64,000 nucleotides of DNA from Tetragonia tetragonoides (taxonomy: Eukaryota > Streptophyta > Magnoliopsida > Caryophyllales > Aizoaceae): assembly GCA_038025085.1 (NCBI GenBank), contig CM076140.1, positions 15,520,001 to 15,584,000 on the forward strand, given 5' to 3'. Shown here piece by piece: positions 24,112 through 35,660 of the stretch (positions within the stretch are counted from its first letter, which is position 1; each line of letters opens with the position of its first letter). The position numbers and the translations under genes were made by a program. The notes below the pieces were generated by a model. That model saw only the letters and a list, made by a program, of their open reading frames with translations. It made no database searches and was not told the DNA's origin.

Positions 24112-27100
24112 ATGATGTTTAAGAGCAAGAACTTGCCTTACATAGTTGTTAACTTCATACAAATAGCATATGCAGGAAATGCATTGTTCTCAAAGGTTGC
24201 CATTGCTCAAGGAATGAGCCCTTTTGTTTTTGTTGCATACCGCCAAGCTTTTGCCTTCCTTGCCTTAGCTCCATTTGCCTACTTCCTTGAAAGGTTTTAT
24301 ACTTTTTCCCTTTTAGTGTTTTTCTTCCATATCTTAATCTTAATTAGCTTACATGATTTCATTTTTGTGCTTTAGGCACATGGTGTAACTTTACGATATT
24401 ATTGTCATTTCTATATAGGAAGCAAGCACCCATATCTATGATCTCTTTCAAGCTATTGTGCAAGATTTTCTTGGTCTCCTTGTGTGGGTATGTATATATA
24501 CTTATTAGAAGAGCAAAAAAAAAAATGTATATATACTTATTGGAATCTCTTTTTTTTTTTTTTTTTTTTTGAAATCAATAATAGTTGATTTGGGGGAATT
24601 TGCTTAAAACCTTTCATATATTAGGATATAGTGTAGAAATGACAGTCTTAATAAGATAGTTTAATCACGATGACAACTTATGGCTGTGAATACTGACGTC
24701 ATGAATATCACATGGCATCACAATTATTTTCTCTTATTGTTTAGTAGAGTATATGGTATAGAAGCTGATAGTGTGAAAGGATGGTTTAATAAGAACTCAC
24801 CAATCACCATGGTGAATACATATGTTAATAACACATACTGTCAATGTGATATTTACTTGTGCTTAAAACTCTGTTCTTTATGTCATATTGATTCCTCAAT
24901 TTATTCCAAGATGTCCAATTTCGTTATGTTAATAATTAGTTTTGTCTAATTTTTACTAGTTAAAAAATCTTCATTTCAATCCGTTGTGCAAGTTTTCATC
25001 AAACTAACCCCAATCATTATTCACCAAACTGATGCAAAGGACCCAAAGATGAAAATAGTTTATAGGATATAGTTTAGGCTTTGTTCTTTTTAATAAAATT
25101 GTGTAAGGGTGCATTTTTTTCCACTTATTTTCACTGATTCTCACTGATTGGGTAAGGTCTTGCCACTGATTCCCACTGATTGAGTAAGGTACTGTCACTG
25201 ATTTCCACTGATTCAGTAAGGTCCTTCCACTGATTCTCACTGATTCAATAAGGTCCTGCCACTGATTCTATGAGTAGGAATGTGGGTCCTGCCACTGATT
25301 TTCACTGATTGAGTAAGGTCCTGCCACTGATTCAATAAGGTCTAGCCACTGATTACCACTAATTGGGTAAGGTCTTACCACTTATTTCCACTGATTGAGT
25401 AAGGTCCAATAAGTGAAAAAGAACACACCCTAAAACGGAATGCAGTGGTTAAGAAATTAAGATTGTAAAATGGAATAAAACAGGACACAAGCAAAATATA
25501 ACAAAATGCAAAATGTGGTTGACGATAACACCAAGGCCTTAATAAGTTGGTAAAGAGGGCTGCTAGCTGCAGCCTCACCCTGAGGCTGCAATTTGCAGCC
25601 TCACCTCACAAGCTGACATGTGTACAACTTTCTCAAAAGTTGTGGCTTTTTACAATAAACTCACTCTCTCTCCTCCATACCATGTTTGCTTAATTGAAAT
25701 TTGATCAAATATTATTACCGGCAACTACATTATTAATTCTGACGGTTTGGCCGTCGTAATTTTTCAAAATAAAACCCTAAGATGGGAAGAATGAATCCAA
25801 AAATCTCCAAAATCCCAAAAAGAAAACCCTAAGGTGGAAAGGGTGAACCCCAAAACTCCCAAAATAAAAAAGAAAATCTTAAGATGGAAATACTGAACTC
25901 CAAAACCTCCAAAAAACACCCTAAAATGGGAATAGTGCACCCCAAAAGAAAAGAAAAATGAGAGAAAAAGTGAATTTTGACACGTGTCGACTTGTGAGAG
26001 TGAGGCTGCATGAGGCTGTAGATAGCATCATTCGTTGGTAAATACACAGGTCAAAAGCACATGATGACATCATGATGATCCTTCCCAAAGGTAGACATAG
26101 AGAAGGGGGCAGGAGGGGCTCTCGTCCCTGTGGACAGAATTTCCTTCTATTAATTTATCAATATATTTTCCAAATTTATAATTTTCCTTCCTTTTCGCCC
26201 CTCCATGTATCTTGGCGTCGCCCCTTCAAGATGAGAATTATCTTGTACTCACGCCGATTGTTATTTCTTCCTTGCCTTTTAGTGTAGTGTATAGCTGTAT
26301 AGATAAATCATTAGGCTAAATAGAATTGCCCCGTTTTGTAAAGCTAGCTATTGTTGTATACTTCAGATGACTCTAAAGAAACTCTCTTGACTATCATCTT
26401 GGGTTGCAGGATAAGTATGACATTAAATTTGTTCTATATTGCGATGCGTTATACCTCGGTGACATTTGCAGCCGCTGCCACAAACACAATTCCTGCCATG
26501 ACCTTAATTTTTGCTGTTCTATTTAGGTAATCAAACATTTTTGCCAAATTTCATGTAATTAAATTTCTGATTCTATGCATCTCCAATGAACTATACTAGT
26601 CTCATCATGTGTGAGACTAAATCACAGTACATAAAAATGAGGTCACCATTTAGAAATATAGGGGTCACTTACTATAAAAAGTGACCCTTATTTCAATAAA
26701 AAGTGACCCTTGTCTAACAGGATCGTCTAACAGGAACTTTTGATAAGATCCTTTTATACAAGTTTTTGTGTAAATTTGCTGATCATTTACTGATTCAGGA
26801 TGGAAAGCATATCAATAAGAAAATTGCATGGATTAGCCAAGGTACTGGGCGCAATGATGGGGATTGTAGGGGCTATGGTATTCGCCTTTCTAAAGGGTCC
26901 TGAGGTGAAGTTTATCAATTGGTATCCGGAAAATGCAGCAAAATTGGTAGATCACCCGGCATTGAAATCTACAATTAAAGGGCCTATTATGCTGCTCTCG
27001 GCAAATGCAGCCATGTCTCTCTGGCTTGTCTTGCAGGTATACAATTACACTAGATCATAATAAAAATTCATACGAGTCGGCCTTATGCATAAGGTGTGGT

Positions 27101-29307
27101 ACCTGTCAGTAAAAAAGGTGATACCACTATTGGTGGAGCCATGTTCAAGGCAAGGGTGTCTCAAGACACACCACAGATTTTTGACTGTATCCTAGTATTT
27201 TAGCTTAGGTTGAATTTACAATGATACTCATGATTTTTGCTGAATAGAACATATACTAGAGAAAAGTAAGGGATTTTTCCCTAAATTAATAGACCCCATA
27301 TCTTGAGAATTCTAACTACGCTACTGGATTCTACTATAATAAAAAGTGATACCTCCAAAAAATAAAATTGATACCTCATACATAAAATCGCCTCATAAGA
27401 AAATTACTAATTTTTTTTATTATGAAGTTTGGTTTAAGAATAACTTGCGTTTGGAAAATGGTTTGTTTTGCTCACATTCACTTTGCTTTGCAAGTCGTTT
27501 TTATTTTATTTTATTTGTTTCCTTCTTTCTTCTCATTTTTCCTTTCATTAAATGTTTATTAATAGTTTACTTTTTCCCTCAAAAGAAAGAAAAAAGGCAA
27601 TATTGGAAAGTTAAACCCTAATTTCCTTGTCTTAAAATTAGGGAAAAAAACAACAACATATATATTTATTTGGGACAGAGGGAGTAATATATTGTCTTCT
27701 TTCTATATAGGGTCCCTTAATAAAAGAGTATCCAGCCAAACTTCGACTAACAACACTCCAATGCTTCTTCAGTTGCTTACAAAGTGCAGTTTGGGCTATG
27801 ATTATGAATAGGAACCTCTCAGTTTGGAACCTGAAATGGGATTTTCATCTTCTCTCGGTGACCTATTGTGTATGCTTACTTAGTGTCTCCATTTTAGTTA
27901 TTGTACGTCTGTACTAGCTTATTCTGAATCTATTCATTGGGTTTATAGTATTTTTTAAAATTAAAGAGAGAAATATATGCTTCCATACTCCGAAATGTGA
28001 CATTAATTGTTAGTTTAAAATTCAAATTAAACTGTCAATTTTGCTATTATTTTCAGACGGGTGAAATTATATTTGAATTTTGAGGAGGGGCGATTAAGAT
28101 ACCACATATTAACTATCTCAAGGCTTATTATTTTCGAAGAGCAAGCATCAAATTTGAAGATGATTAAAGAGTTTCTATATCATTGCATAAAATAACTCAC
28201 TCTTTTTTTCCCCTCCTTTTGGGAGCCTAATTAACAGGGTATTATTGTCCAATTAACAGGGTATTGTTGTAGCTGGGTTGACTTATTGGTTGCAAGTTTG
28301 GACAGTAGAGAAGAAGGGCCCTGTATTCACAGCTTTGTTCACTCCTTTTTGCCTTATTATCACTGCCATATGCTCCGCATTCTTATGGAAAGAGACACTT
28401 TACTGGGGAAGGTTGATTTCTGATACTCATCATTTTTTTATTATTTTTTTATTTTTTAATGTCATTATAAGAACAAAAAAACTTTTATAAGACAGTTTTT
28501 TCGTAATGTAGGAAGATCATTGTGATTGTAAAATTAAGTTAATATGTAATGTTTTCGTTGAATTTAAAATTATAATACTCATGGCACTCAAAGACTCTTT
28601 TTACTTTTGTTGCTATTTTACTTCACATAATTAAATTTTACTTTAATCATTCAGCAGCTAGTTAAGAAATTATCCGTGTTAAAAACCAGAATGTGTATGT
28701 AAAATTCTACGCCATAAATCTTATGGCACCTAGATAACCTTATTTTTTTTCTATAAGTAAGGCTTTCAAAACCTTCACATTTGAGAATCACAAAAACTCG
28801 AATGAGGCGGCCTGAAGGCGAGGCAATCGACTCTCAAACAAGCATGAAGTCATGCGTTGCATTAGTGAGGGCTCACCATAAACTTTATTTTTATTTTTTC
28901 TTCTTAAGAGCTTCATATCTTATTATATTGATAACGATGAAGTTTTGTTCAACCATGCAACACATATATTATCAATGTTTAGTACCTTAACTGAATTGTC
29001 GCTTTATCATAGTTTTTACAATTATCAACCTCTGTTTTTCTTTTTCTTTTTTCTTATAATATAATATTGAGCGTACATACTGAACGTTTCATGGTGTTGC
29101 TCTTTTGGTAGGATTGGAGGGGGCGTATTGCTGGTATTAGGGCTCTACAGCGTTCTATGGGGCAAGAAGAAAGAAGAAAGTCATACTAATGTGTATAGCG
29201 AAGAAACAATTGAACAAAAACATGGTGGAGTGCATCATACAACAGCAACTGACAAACATAGTAACCATGTTTGTACAAAATTGAATAATAAGGTTGACAT
29301 CTGTTAA
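24112..29307 (+). CDS. WAT1-related / UMAMIT (EamA-type) transporter
   Basis: Predicted integral membrane transporter of the plant WAT1-related (nodulin MtN21/UMAMIT) family, whose members move amino acids or auxin. Seven exons join in phase: 24112-24293, 24419-24487, 26410-26526, 26799-27036, 27711-27869, 28260-28411, 29112-29307 (1113 nt, 370 aa), the usual family length. All introns are GT-AG. The N-terminus (LPYIVVNFIQIAYAGNALFS) and the SPFVFVAYRQAFAFLALAPFAYF segment are typical of the first EamA repeat. TNTIPAMTFIFAVLFR and the second repeat (GIIVAGLTYWLQVW, GPVFTALFTPFCLIITAI, GGVLLVLGLYSVLWGKKKE) follow. About ten hydrophobic helices with a hydrophilic C-tail are expected. ATG 24112 is the first in frame after the TATA box; a second ATG follows directly. 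No stop or frameshift is seen. Introns 2 and 3 carry transposon insertions. The substrate cannot be deduced. Confidence 0.92.
25077..25430. mobile_element. MITE in intron 2, CCACTGATT interior
   Basis: Left end GGCTTTGTTCTTTTTAA and right end GTGAAAAAGAACACACCC are inverted. The flanks are TTA on the left and TAA on the right. The interior is a tandem array of about 30-bp units (CCACTGATT-CCCACTGATTGAGTAAGGTCCTG). The TGTTCTTTTT ends relate it to the AACTGG and CTGAACTGAA families despite an unrelated interior. It sits in intron 2 of the transporter gene. Confidence 0.75.
25555..26033. mobile_element. Mutator-like MITE with 9-bp TSD in intron 2
   Basis: GTTGGTAAA at 25546-25554 and 26034-26042 is a perfect 9-bp target duplication. 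Ends GAGGGCTGCTAGCTGCAGCC and the reverse complement of the right end (GAATGATGCTATCTACAGCC) form an inverted repeat that extends about 60 bp, including GACACGTGTCGACTTGTGAG against CAAGCTGACATGTGT. The interior (25772-25950) has about four copies of a roughly 50-bp AAAACCCTAAGATGGGAA unit. A 9-bp TSD with long TIRs is the hallmark of Mutator-like elements. Confidence 0.88.
26590..26785. mobile_element. GTGAGAC/GTCACTT small-element copy in intron 3
   Basis: Contains GTGTGAGACTAAATCAC, GGGGTCACTTACTATAAAAAG, direct GTGACCCTTA repeats and ACAAGTTTTTGTG. The same order of blocks occurs at 41590-42185, where two other MITEs interrupt it. This copy is the unoccupied reference. It ends a few bases before exon 4. 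Confidence 0.55.
28229..28272 (+). repeat. 22-bp tandem duplication at the exon 6 splice acceptor
   Basis: AATTAACAGGGTATT-type unit occurs twice in direct tandem, each with a usable CAG. The second CAG (ending 28259) keeps the frame (GIVVAGLTYW); the first would add 22 nt and shift it. Confidence 0.85.
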
Positions 29308-29437
29308 ATGGGTCCATTGATGATAGATAAACATCAACACAATGCATAAATGAATAGTGAATGATATGCTTTTTATTATATGAATGTCGAACTCTGCTCA
29401 TCAATTCCCTTTAGTAATTAGTACTATGTTGATAATA

Positions 29438-29698
29438 GGTGCGTTTTTTAGAGCTAAACTTACCACAACTAAACTAAACTAAACTGAATTCACCATCACT
29501 GAATTTGACATCAGTGAACAGAACTGGATACCATTGAATTGAATTGAACACAACTTGATATGTGAGACAAAAAGTATGTTTCTGAACTCACCACCACTGA
29601 ACTGAACTGAATTGAATATCATTTAACTGAATTTGAAATCACTGAATTGACACCTGAAAATTGAAATGAACGACTGTGTTAGCTCTAAAGAACGCACC
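29438..29698. mobile_element. Small TIR element downstream of the transporter gene
   Basis: Inverted ends GGTGCGTTTTTTAGAGCTAA and TTAGCTCTAAAGAACGCACC are nearly perfect. The interior is ACTGAACTGAATTG-type units like those of 18787-19050. The target duplication is unclear. It starts about 130 bp after the stop codon of the transporter gene and may lie in or near its 3' UTR. Confidence 0.75.
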
Positions 29699-29699
29699 C

Positions 29700-30340
29700 A
29701 ATATCATTCAACACATAACTTGAGACTACTTTCTCCCTTTTTTTATATTTATAATTAAAGTCCATTTCATTAAATAAAAAATAAAAAAAGTCGGAACTCA
29801 AACACCCATGTAGTCATAGCTTATATCCATTAGAGTCGAAACTTAAACACCTATTGAAACCAAACTCATGCACCTATTCAAGAAAAAAAAATTCAAATAC
29901 CATTAAAGCTGAACTCATACATACCTAATAGAATCGACCAACAGTACACCAAAAGACACAATACCAAAAACACCTCAAATCCTAAAGAAACACTTCAAAG
30001 ATAAGCTAATAAGACACCAGGAACATCAACCCTGTTGAGACGACTTTCTCCTAACAACGACAATGTACCTTCTATAGAACTTGTTAGGGATTATTATCTA
30101 ATATGTCTTAGCACAAATACTCTATATTATATAACCTTTCGCGTTTCGTACATGCATGACGTACTCCATTCGACACAAGAAGATTGACAACAATAATCCA
30201 AGCCAAGGTTTCCATTGATCAACCACCAAAAAATGCTCTCGTTTTCGTCCACAATGAGAAATTTTGACTAGATAAGGAAGAAACAAGCAAAAACAGCATC
30301 AAGGATTCAAGGGTGGTCATGCATCTTTTGCTCAATACAA
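29700..30340. other. Intergenic, nothing recognised
   Basis: AT-rich sequence without a supported gene. Short direct repeats such as AACTCAAACACC / AACTTAAACACC occur around 29790-29880. Confidence 0.5.
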
Positions 30341-30670
30341 AAACTTGTGTGGACTTAGTTCATGGTGGACCAATATTTCACCTGGAAGTTGGAGCCACCC
30401 CCTTTAATAGTGGAGCCACCCCCTACTTCACCTAGAGTCACCCCTCAAATTTATACTTGGCGCCACACTCTAATAGTGGAGCCACCCCTGCTTCACCTGG
30501 AGCCACCCCTCAAATTTATATGTGGAGTCACCTCTCAAATTTATATGTGGAGCCACCCCATACTTTATCTTGAGTCACCCCATACTTCATCTGCAACCAC
30601 TCCTATTTCACCTGTAACCACCCCTTAAATTTACTTGGTCCACGATGGACTAAAATCCACACAAGACATG
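30341..30670. mobile_element. Small TIR element, GGAGCCACCCC repeats (copy 2)
   Basis: Ends AACTTGTGTGGACTTAG and ACTAAAATCCACACAAGACATG are inverted, with inner GGTGGACCA / TGGTCCACG. The interior is the same GGAGCCACCCC and CTACTTCACCT array as at 4831-5130. No coding role is likely for the frame running through it. Confidence 0.7.
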
Positions 30671-32247
30671 CTATTTTCTCAAGGGTGGTTTATTACTTTA
30701 TTATATTGGTGCCTGTAGCTTTTCTTCGTAAGAGTATTCGCCGTTTCTTTGTGATGGGCTATCTCATAGAGCCTTGGGCCAGGCTTTTGTTGGCCTGATT
30801 AGATTCACTTCTCTGTTCTTTTCACCTTTTGGGCCCGGGATTGGCCCTATGTCTTCTTTTCATTCCCTGTTGGGCTTTCAGTGCTTTAGCATTAAGGTTT
30901 GGTTCTACTCGTTCCCGAGATGGAAGGCCCAGTTGAATTATCATTTCTTAGCACTTAAAAAAATAAACAAGGTGAACCAATCTTAAAACTGATTTGGGCA
31001 CATTAAAGAGAGTGTTTATAAAGTGAAGGAAGTTCTGAAACTAATTGACAATGGGTAGATTAATTCCTCTAGTAATAAACATATGAAGGCTCTTTTTCTC
31101 ACAAAATATGGGACAACTCACTACCCACCTAATAATAACGGTCAAAAATAATACTTAAAATTCAAACTGTAACATTCTTTTGATACTTTTTAATCTAAAA
31201 GTGACACTTTTAATTATAAATACAAAAATGGTCTCACGGTCAGACTATCTTAAATGAATTTTTTTACTGTTTGCATATTGTTACTAGTAGAACTGTTCAT
31301 ACGTGCATCCTAGCCTCCGTATGTATGTTTCACGTCAATTCTCTCTACTGGAACCTTCTATCTTCTCTCCCATTGTCTCCTTTGTGTGGAAATCAAACTC
31401 AATACGCGCATTTATGATATTGATTGTAGTTGATTTATCTAAATTAATTATTTAGTATAATGTAAAATTAATTTGGCTAAAATGAAGTTTTTCCGTTATT
31501 GTTATGGCAATATTATTGTCAGTTCATTTATGTTGTATATGAAACTTTAAAAGAGCAATAATACCCTTATTGGACGGGCAATAATATGAAGAAAAAGGTG
31601 GCAAAATTTTGCTACATTTACGGATATGCGGCGTTTACAGCACTTCTCAAGTTCTTACATTTACATATGATTGAAATGACAAGATCATGTGTAAAACCTG
31701 ATAGAGTGAAAAGGGTGATGAAAAGGTAGAAAAAATTGCAAGAAGAAAAGTTTAATGTATTTCACGTGAAGTTGTGTGACAGTCTTCACCGGTACCTTAC
31801 TTAGCCAATAGCGGGTCTTGGGTGGCTGAAAGCCTGAAATCAAGTCTAGACTGATCTAGAGAGGCAATAGATGGTGGTGCAGCATGCAACAGACCTTCTG
31901 CTGTTCAAGAAAGCGACATTGATGATCAACAGGTAGCATTCACCCCATTGGCCAGTGGGCAGGCCATTTGGGCAATAAGCAAAGCTAGATAGCTTATTTT
32001 ATTTGCAATTGGTTTGGTAAGACAAAGTTATGGGGTCAAAATTTTCTTTTTCCGGCCCCCTTGTCTTCTGTATGTTGGTTTTTAATAACTATACTAACCT
32101 ATTGTTGGTGCTACATTGACAGGGCTAGTGCTTGCGTTGTTTGTTTAGTTAGACTGATATATTTGCGCGCTGTTGAGCAAGAGAGTAGTCCGAACATGAT
32201 GTGACAAGAGTGTCTCGGTCCATTCGAATGAACGGTCATATTAATAT
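30671..32247. other. Intergenic, nothing recognised
   Basis: Mixed AT-rich DNA. A somewhat GC-richer patch at 31770-31990 could be an eroded exon or transposon piece, but translation on either strand gives no recognisable protein. Confidence 0.45.
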
Positions 32248-32257
32248 ACAACGTGTA

Positions 32258-32897
32258 GACATGTCAATTCCCGACCCGACCCGAAAATCCGACCTGACCC
32301 GACCCCTTTTTTCAGGGTCCTAACACTGATTTTTTTTATTCGAAACCTGGTTTGACCCGAACGGTCATATCAATACACAACACGTAGACCTATCAATTCC
32401 CGTTTGACCCGAAAAATAGAACAATTTGTAATTATAAACAAAAAGTTCGACTAAAATATCCTAAAAAATAATTTTTTTTTTTTTGTTTCATTAACTTTTT
32501 CTCTACCTATTTGTTCTCTCAAAATAAGAAATTTTGCTTTAACTACGCTAAAATAGACGGAAATATAAAGTACAACTTATCGAATAATTAAAAAAATATA
32601 AAGAATATCTTATACTCTATTCGTATTTCATACCAAAACGTGAAAAAATATGTATATATACAAGTCATAAATTAGAGAATAAATAGGCAAATATACCATT
32701 TAAAAGCATAAATTAGCTATATAATTTAAAGAAGATTTTTTTTATTGGGTCACTCGACCCAGTGGGTCCACCCGAACCCGACAACACCGGGTCAGAGTCG
32801 AGCATTTCTCAACTCGAATCCGAAATGACCCGACCCGCTAGTTACCCTAACCCGACATGACCCAAACCCGACCCGCCCGATCCAATTGACAGATCTA
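32258..32897. mobile_element. CCCGACCCG-rich element with 10-bp flanking repeat
   Basis: ACAACGTGTA at 32248-32257 and 32898-32907 brackets 640 bp. Ends GACATGTCAATTCCCGACC and CCAATTGACAGATCT are partly inverted around TGTCAATT/AATTGACA. The interior begins and ends with degenerate GACCCGAC arrays. A copy of the left flank plus left end (AACGGTCATATCAATAC-ACAACACGTAGAC) recurs inside at 32362-32400, suggesting an internal duplication or nested insertion. A 9-10-bp duplication points to a Mutator-like class. Confidence 0.6.
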
Positions 32898-33404
32898 ACA
32901 ACGTGTATTATACATACATTTTACGGTCAATAATGCGATGAGAAATCAAAATATTTAGGAACAACATCCAAATAATTACGTCATCGATTTCATATGGACG
33001 ATTTTTTAATTTCACTTGTAACAAATAAATCTAGATTTTAAGCGGGAACAATCATATATTTTTGTGAAACAAAAATAAAGTGTGTATTACACAAGGTGTA
33101 TTGCTACCATTTCCCACATTCTTTTGGCTATTATGACTTTCTCGTATGTGACTAGAACTCATGGGATTGGTTGGTCTCTTTTAGAACAATTACTATAGTA
33201 GTATAGTGGGTTAATCCCAATAGCAGTATAGCACTGAGGGCTCGTTCTTTTCGACTGAAAACTGGTAACTGGTAACTGGAAGAAATTGGGCAAAACTGGT
33301 GAAAACTGGTAAGTCTAACTGGTAAATGGAAGAAACTGGTGAAAATTGGGTCAAATTGGGCAAAACTGGGGAAAATTGGGACAAACTGGGACAAACTGAA
33401 AATT

Positions 33405-33996
33405 TTATAATAATCCAAAACGTTGAATATCCCATTTCAGTCCGTCTTCGAACCTTTCGATTCGCTCAGCTTCAGTTGTCAGCAGATTAGGAGCAAAAAT
33501 AGCAAGCTCGTTGAACTTGGCAGCATACTCGGCCACAGACAGCTTGTCTTGGCTTAACCCTTCAAACTCACGCTGCTTTAGGCATCGTAGAGCACTAGGA
33601 TAAAATCTAGCACGAATGGCTACCTTAAAACGATCCAAATTAAAGTCCGGCATTGTAAGTAAATCAGTTCTCACATCGTTCCACCACTTGTTAGCTTCGC
33701 CCTTCAGATAGTACGTCGCAAAGCTAACTTTCATGTTGTTAGGCCGATTTGTAGCCAGAAACAACTTCTCGAACTCCATGATCCAAGTCTCCAGCTTTGT
33801 TGGATCGGCACCACCTTCGAACGTAGGAGGTTTAAGAGCGTCAAAATCTCGGAAACTACGCACTGCAGAGGCGTGTGCGGTTTCCATCTCTTCTTGGCGT
33901 GCCATTTGTCGTGCCATGATCTCGACCACATCGGTCAGACCATCCTCGAGTCTAGCGATTCTATCGGCGTTGGTTGACGTTTTCGCGAATCTGAGA
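33405..33996 (-). pseudogene. gag: Ty3/gypsy-type Gag, C-terminally truncated
   Basis: A continuous frame carries the retrotransposon Gag domain. LKPPTFEGGADPTKLETWI and FATYYLKGEANKWWND are its conserved core, followed by LKQREFEGLSQDKLSVAEYA and the RFEDGL helix. This pattern is typical of chromovirus-like (Tekay/Reina-type) Ty3/gypsy Gag. The frame opens upstream of the first Met, after TTTATATTCTCAG at about 33998, which looks like a 3' splice site, so the real protein may be spliced from upstream. At about 33410 the sequence jumps into MITE DNA, so the CCHC knuckle, protease, RT, RNase H and integrase are all missing. Broken, not functional. Confidence 0.85.
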
Positions 33997-34000
33997 ATAT

Positions 34001-34670
34001 AAAAGTAATGGTATGAACATCATTCACACAATTTGCACATCTCGACCCTTTATGGTCTAATTGAGAGAAGTAGGTTGTAATTGAAACCTTTCTCTTGACA
34101 TTTAGCATATAGCATATAAATTTTGATGATCGACCTTACAACGTAGGTCTAAGTAACATACTTGCTTTATTGTTCTCAGTTCTCGTGCGTAATAGTTCGA
34201 TAGGCATACAATACACTTTAGACATGCAGGTTTCACATGAATAGACAAAGATGTTCATAATGCACATAAAGAGGCTCCATACTATTTTATTAGGGAAATA
34301 GATAATCACACTTAATCATATTGATATGCTTTAGCACTTGGTTCCCAAGAGAGTTGATAATGCTCAACAACGATTTTGCCATAAATTCGACATGGATTTC
34401 CCATCATGTCATGGTGATAAGAGATAGCATTCATGCTTTTGGTCAACCATGCAAATATGTGACAACGACAGTGATATAAACAAATCACAACGACTTTCAT
34501 ATAATCAAACGAAATAGTTTTGCAATAAGATAGATTGCAAAAGAAATATGTGTCAAAAATATTTGTTGCTTAGGCAACCACACACCATCATCAAACTTGA
34601 CCACGCAAGGCCATGACAAAAGTGGAATAATGTTTCTAATCAAAATGACTAACTCTAGCCAACAAAATAA
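34001..34670 (-). other. Leader region between upstream ORF and gag
   Basis: AT-rich internal retrotransposon sequence with no open frame of note. It may be an intron, because a splice-acceptor-like CTCAG precedes the Gag frame. Confidence 0.35.
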
Positions 34671-35660
34671 CTAAACAGCAACTGGGTTTTGCTTCGATCC
34701 GGGAGGCGTATAATCATCATCATCCCTCCTTGGCTTCACTTCCCTACATGGAGTGTAAGGATGCTCGTCACCTCTAAACTTTTGAGGCATGAAGCGCCTT
34801 CTAAAGTTATCCACGAGTTTGCGCTTCTTAGACCAGCAACTTTCACAAATGTCCTTTGGAGCAGGCACTAGAACGTGATTTACTTTCCACTCGAACTCAG
34901 ACAAACATAGCTCATTGCCAACACCTTGAAAAGTCAGCGCCCAACGATTGCCTTTGCCATACTTCCCATCGTTGATGTAGCCACTCCTCAGTACCACATT
35001 ATCATACTTCTCCTTGAGACCTCTCCAAGGATGTAGGTTGGGTAAGCCAGCTAGTAAGAGTTCTACCCAGAAACCTTGGTGTATCTTCGTACGATTCTCA
35101 TATTCGTAACGCTCGATCGTAGTGAATGCGCGATCAATGTAGGCACGGATGTCATCTACCTCAGCATCAGTGGCAAAGAAAGGCTCCACAGGAGGAGACA
35201 CATCAGCAGTAGGCGAAGGAGGTACAGAGTTGTTACCGCTTGCATCACCAATATCCTCTAAGTCTGGCAGGCTAGGTGAATCAGGGACTCCAGCTCCATA
35301 CTCAAATCGCATCTCTAGATCCACAGAGTTAGGCTCAACGTTTGGCTCGTCAGCAGGAGCATCGTCAGCCTCAGGTTCGGACTCGGTAGGTTCCTCTTCA
35401 GGATCAAGATCCTCGTTAGCATCCAAGTCGTGATTAGGCTCTATTGGAACGTCATCGTCACGAGCATCAGGCGCGGGTTGGTCCACCTCGAGCTCGTGCG
35501 CGCCATTGTCGTGCGCCTTGGGCTTGGGTACGGCCTCGTCATGCGTTGGCTCGCTATCGGAAATGTCTACGTATTCCACCTCGTTCTCGGGTGCAACGAT
35601 CATCGCTCGCGGTTTTCTACCTCTAGTCGATTTCATCGCGGTCAATCGAGTAACTGCCAT
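34671..35660 (-). CDS. Extra retrotransposon ORF upstream of gag, unknown function
   Basis: Complete 329-codon frame on the same strand as gag, starting about 190 bp inside the 5' LTR (MAVTRLTAMKSTRGRKPRAM). The N-terminal half is very acidic and Pro-rich (repeated DE, EP and DD stretches, residues about 30-165). The C-terminal half is basic and more globular (YIDRAFTTIERYEYENR, GFWVELLLAGLPNLHPW, and a CESCWSKKRK motif near 275). I do not recognise a domain. Some plant Ty3/gypsy lineages (Tat/Ogre) carry an extra ORF in this position, but homology is not shown. It is intact although pol and the 3' LTR are gone, which suggests the insertion is young. A host gene is unlikely given its place between PBS and gag. 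Confidence 0.6.
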   Translation of the reverse strand: MAVTRLTAMKSTRGRKPRAMIVAPENEVEYVDISDSEPTHDEAVPKPKAHDNGAHELEVDQPAPDARDDDVPIEPNHDLDANEDLDPEEEPTESEPEADDAPADEPNVEPNSVDLEMRFEYGAGVPDSPSLPDLEDIGDASGNNSVPPSPTADVSPPVEPFFATDAEVDDIRAYIDRAFTTIERYEYENRTKIHQGFWVELLLAGLPNLHPWRGLKEKYDNVVLRSGYINDGKYGKGNRWALTFQGVGNELCLSEFEWKVNHVLVPAPKDICESCWSKKRKLVDNFRRRFMPQKFRGDEHPYTPCREVKPRRDDDDYTPPGSKQNPVAV

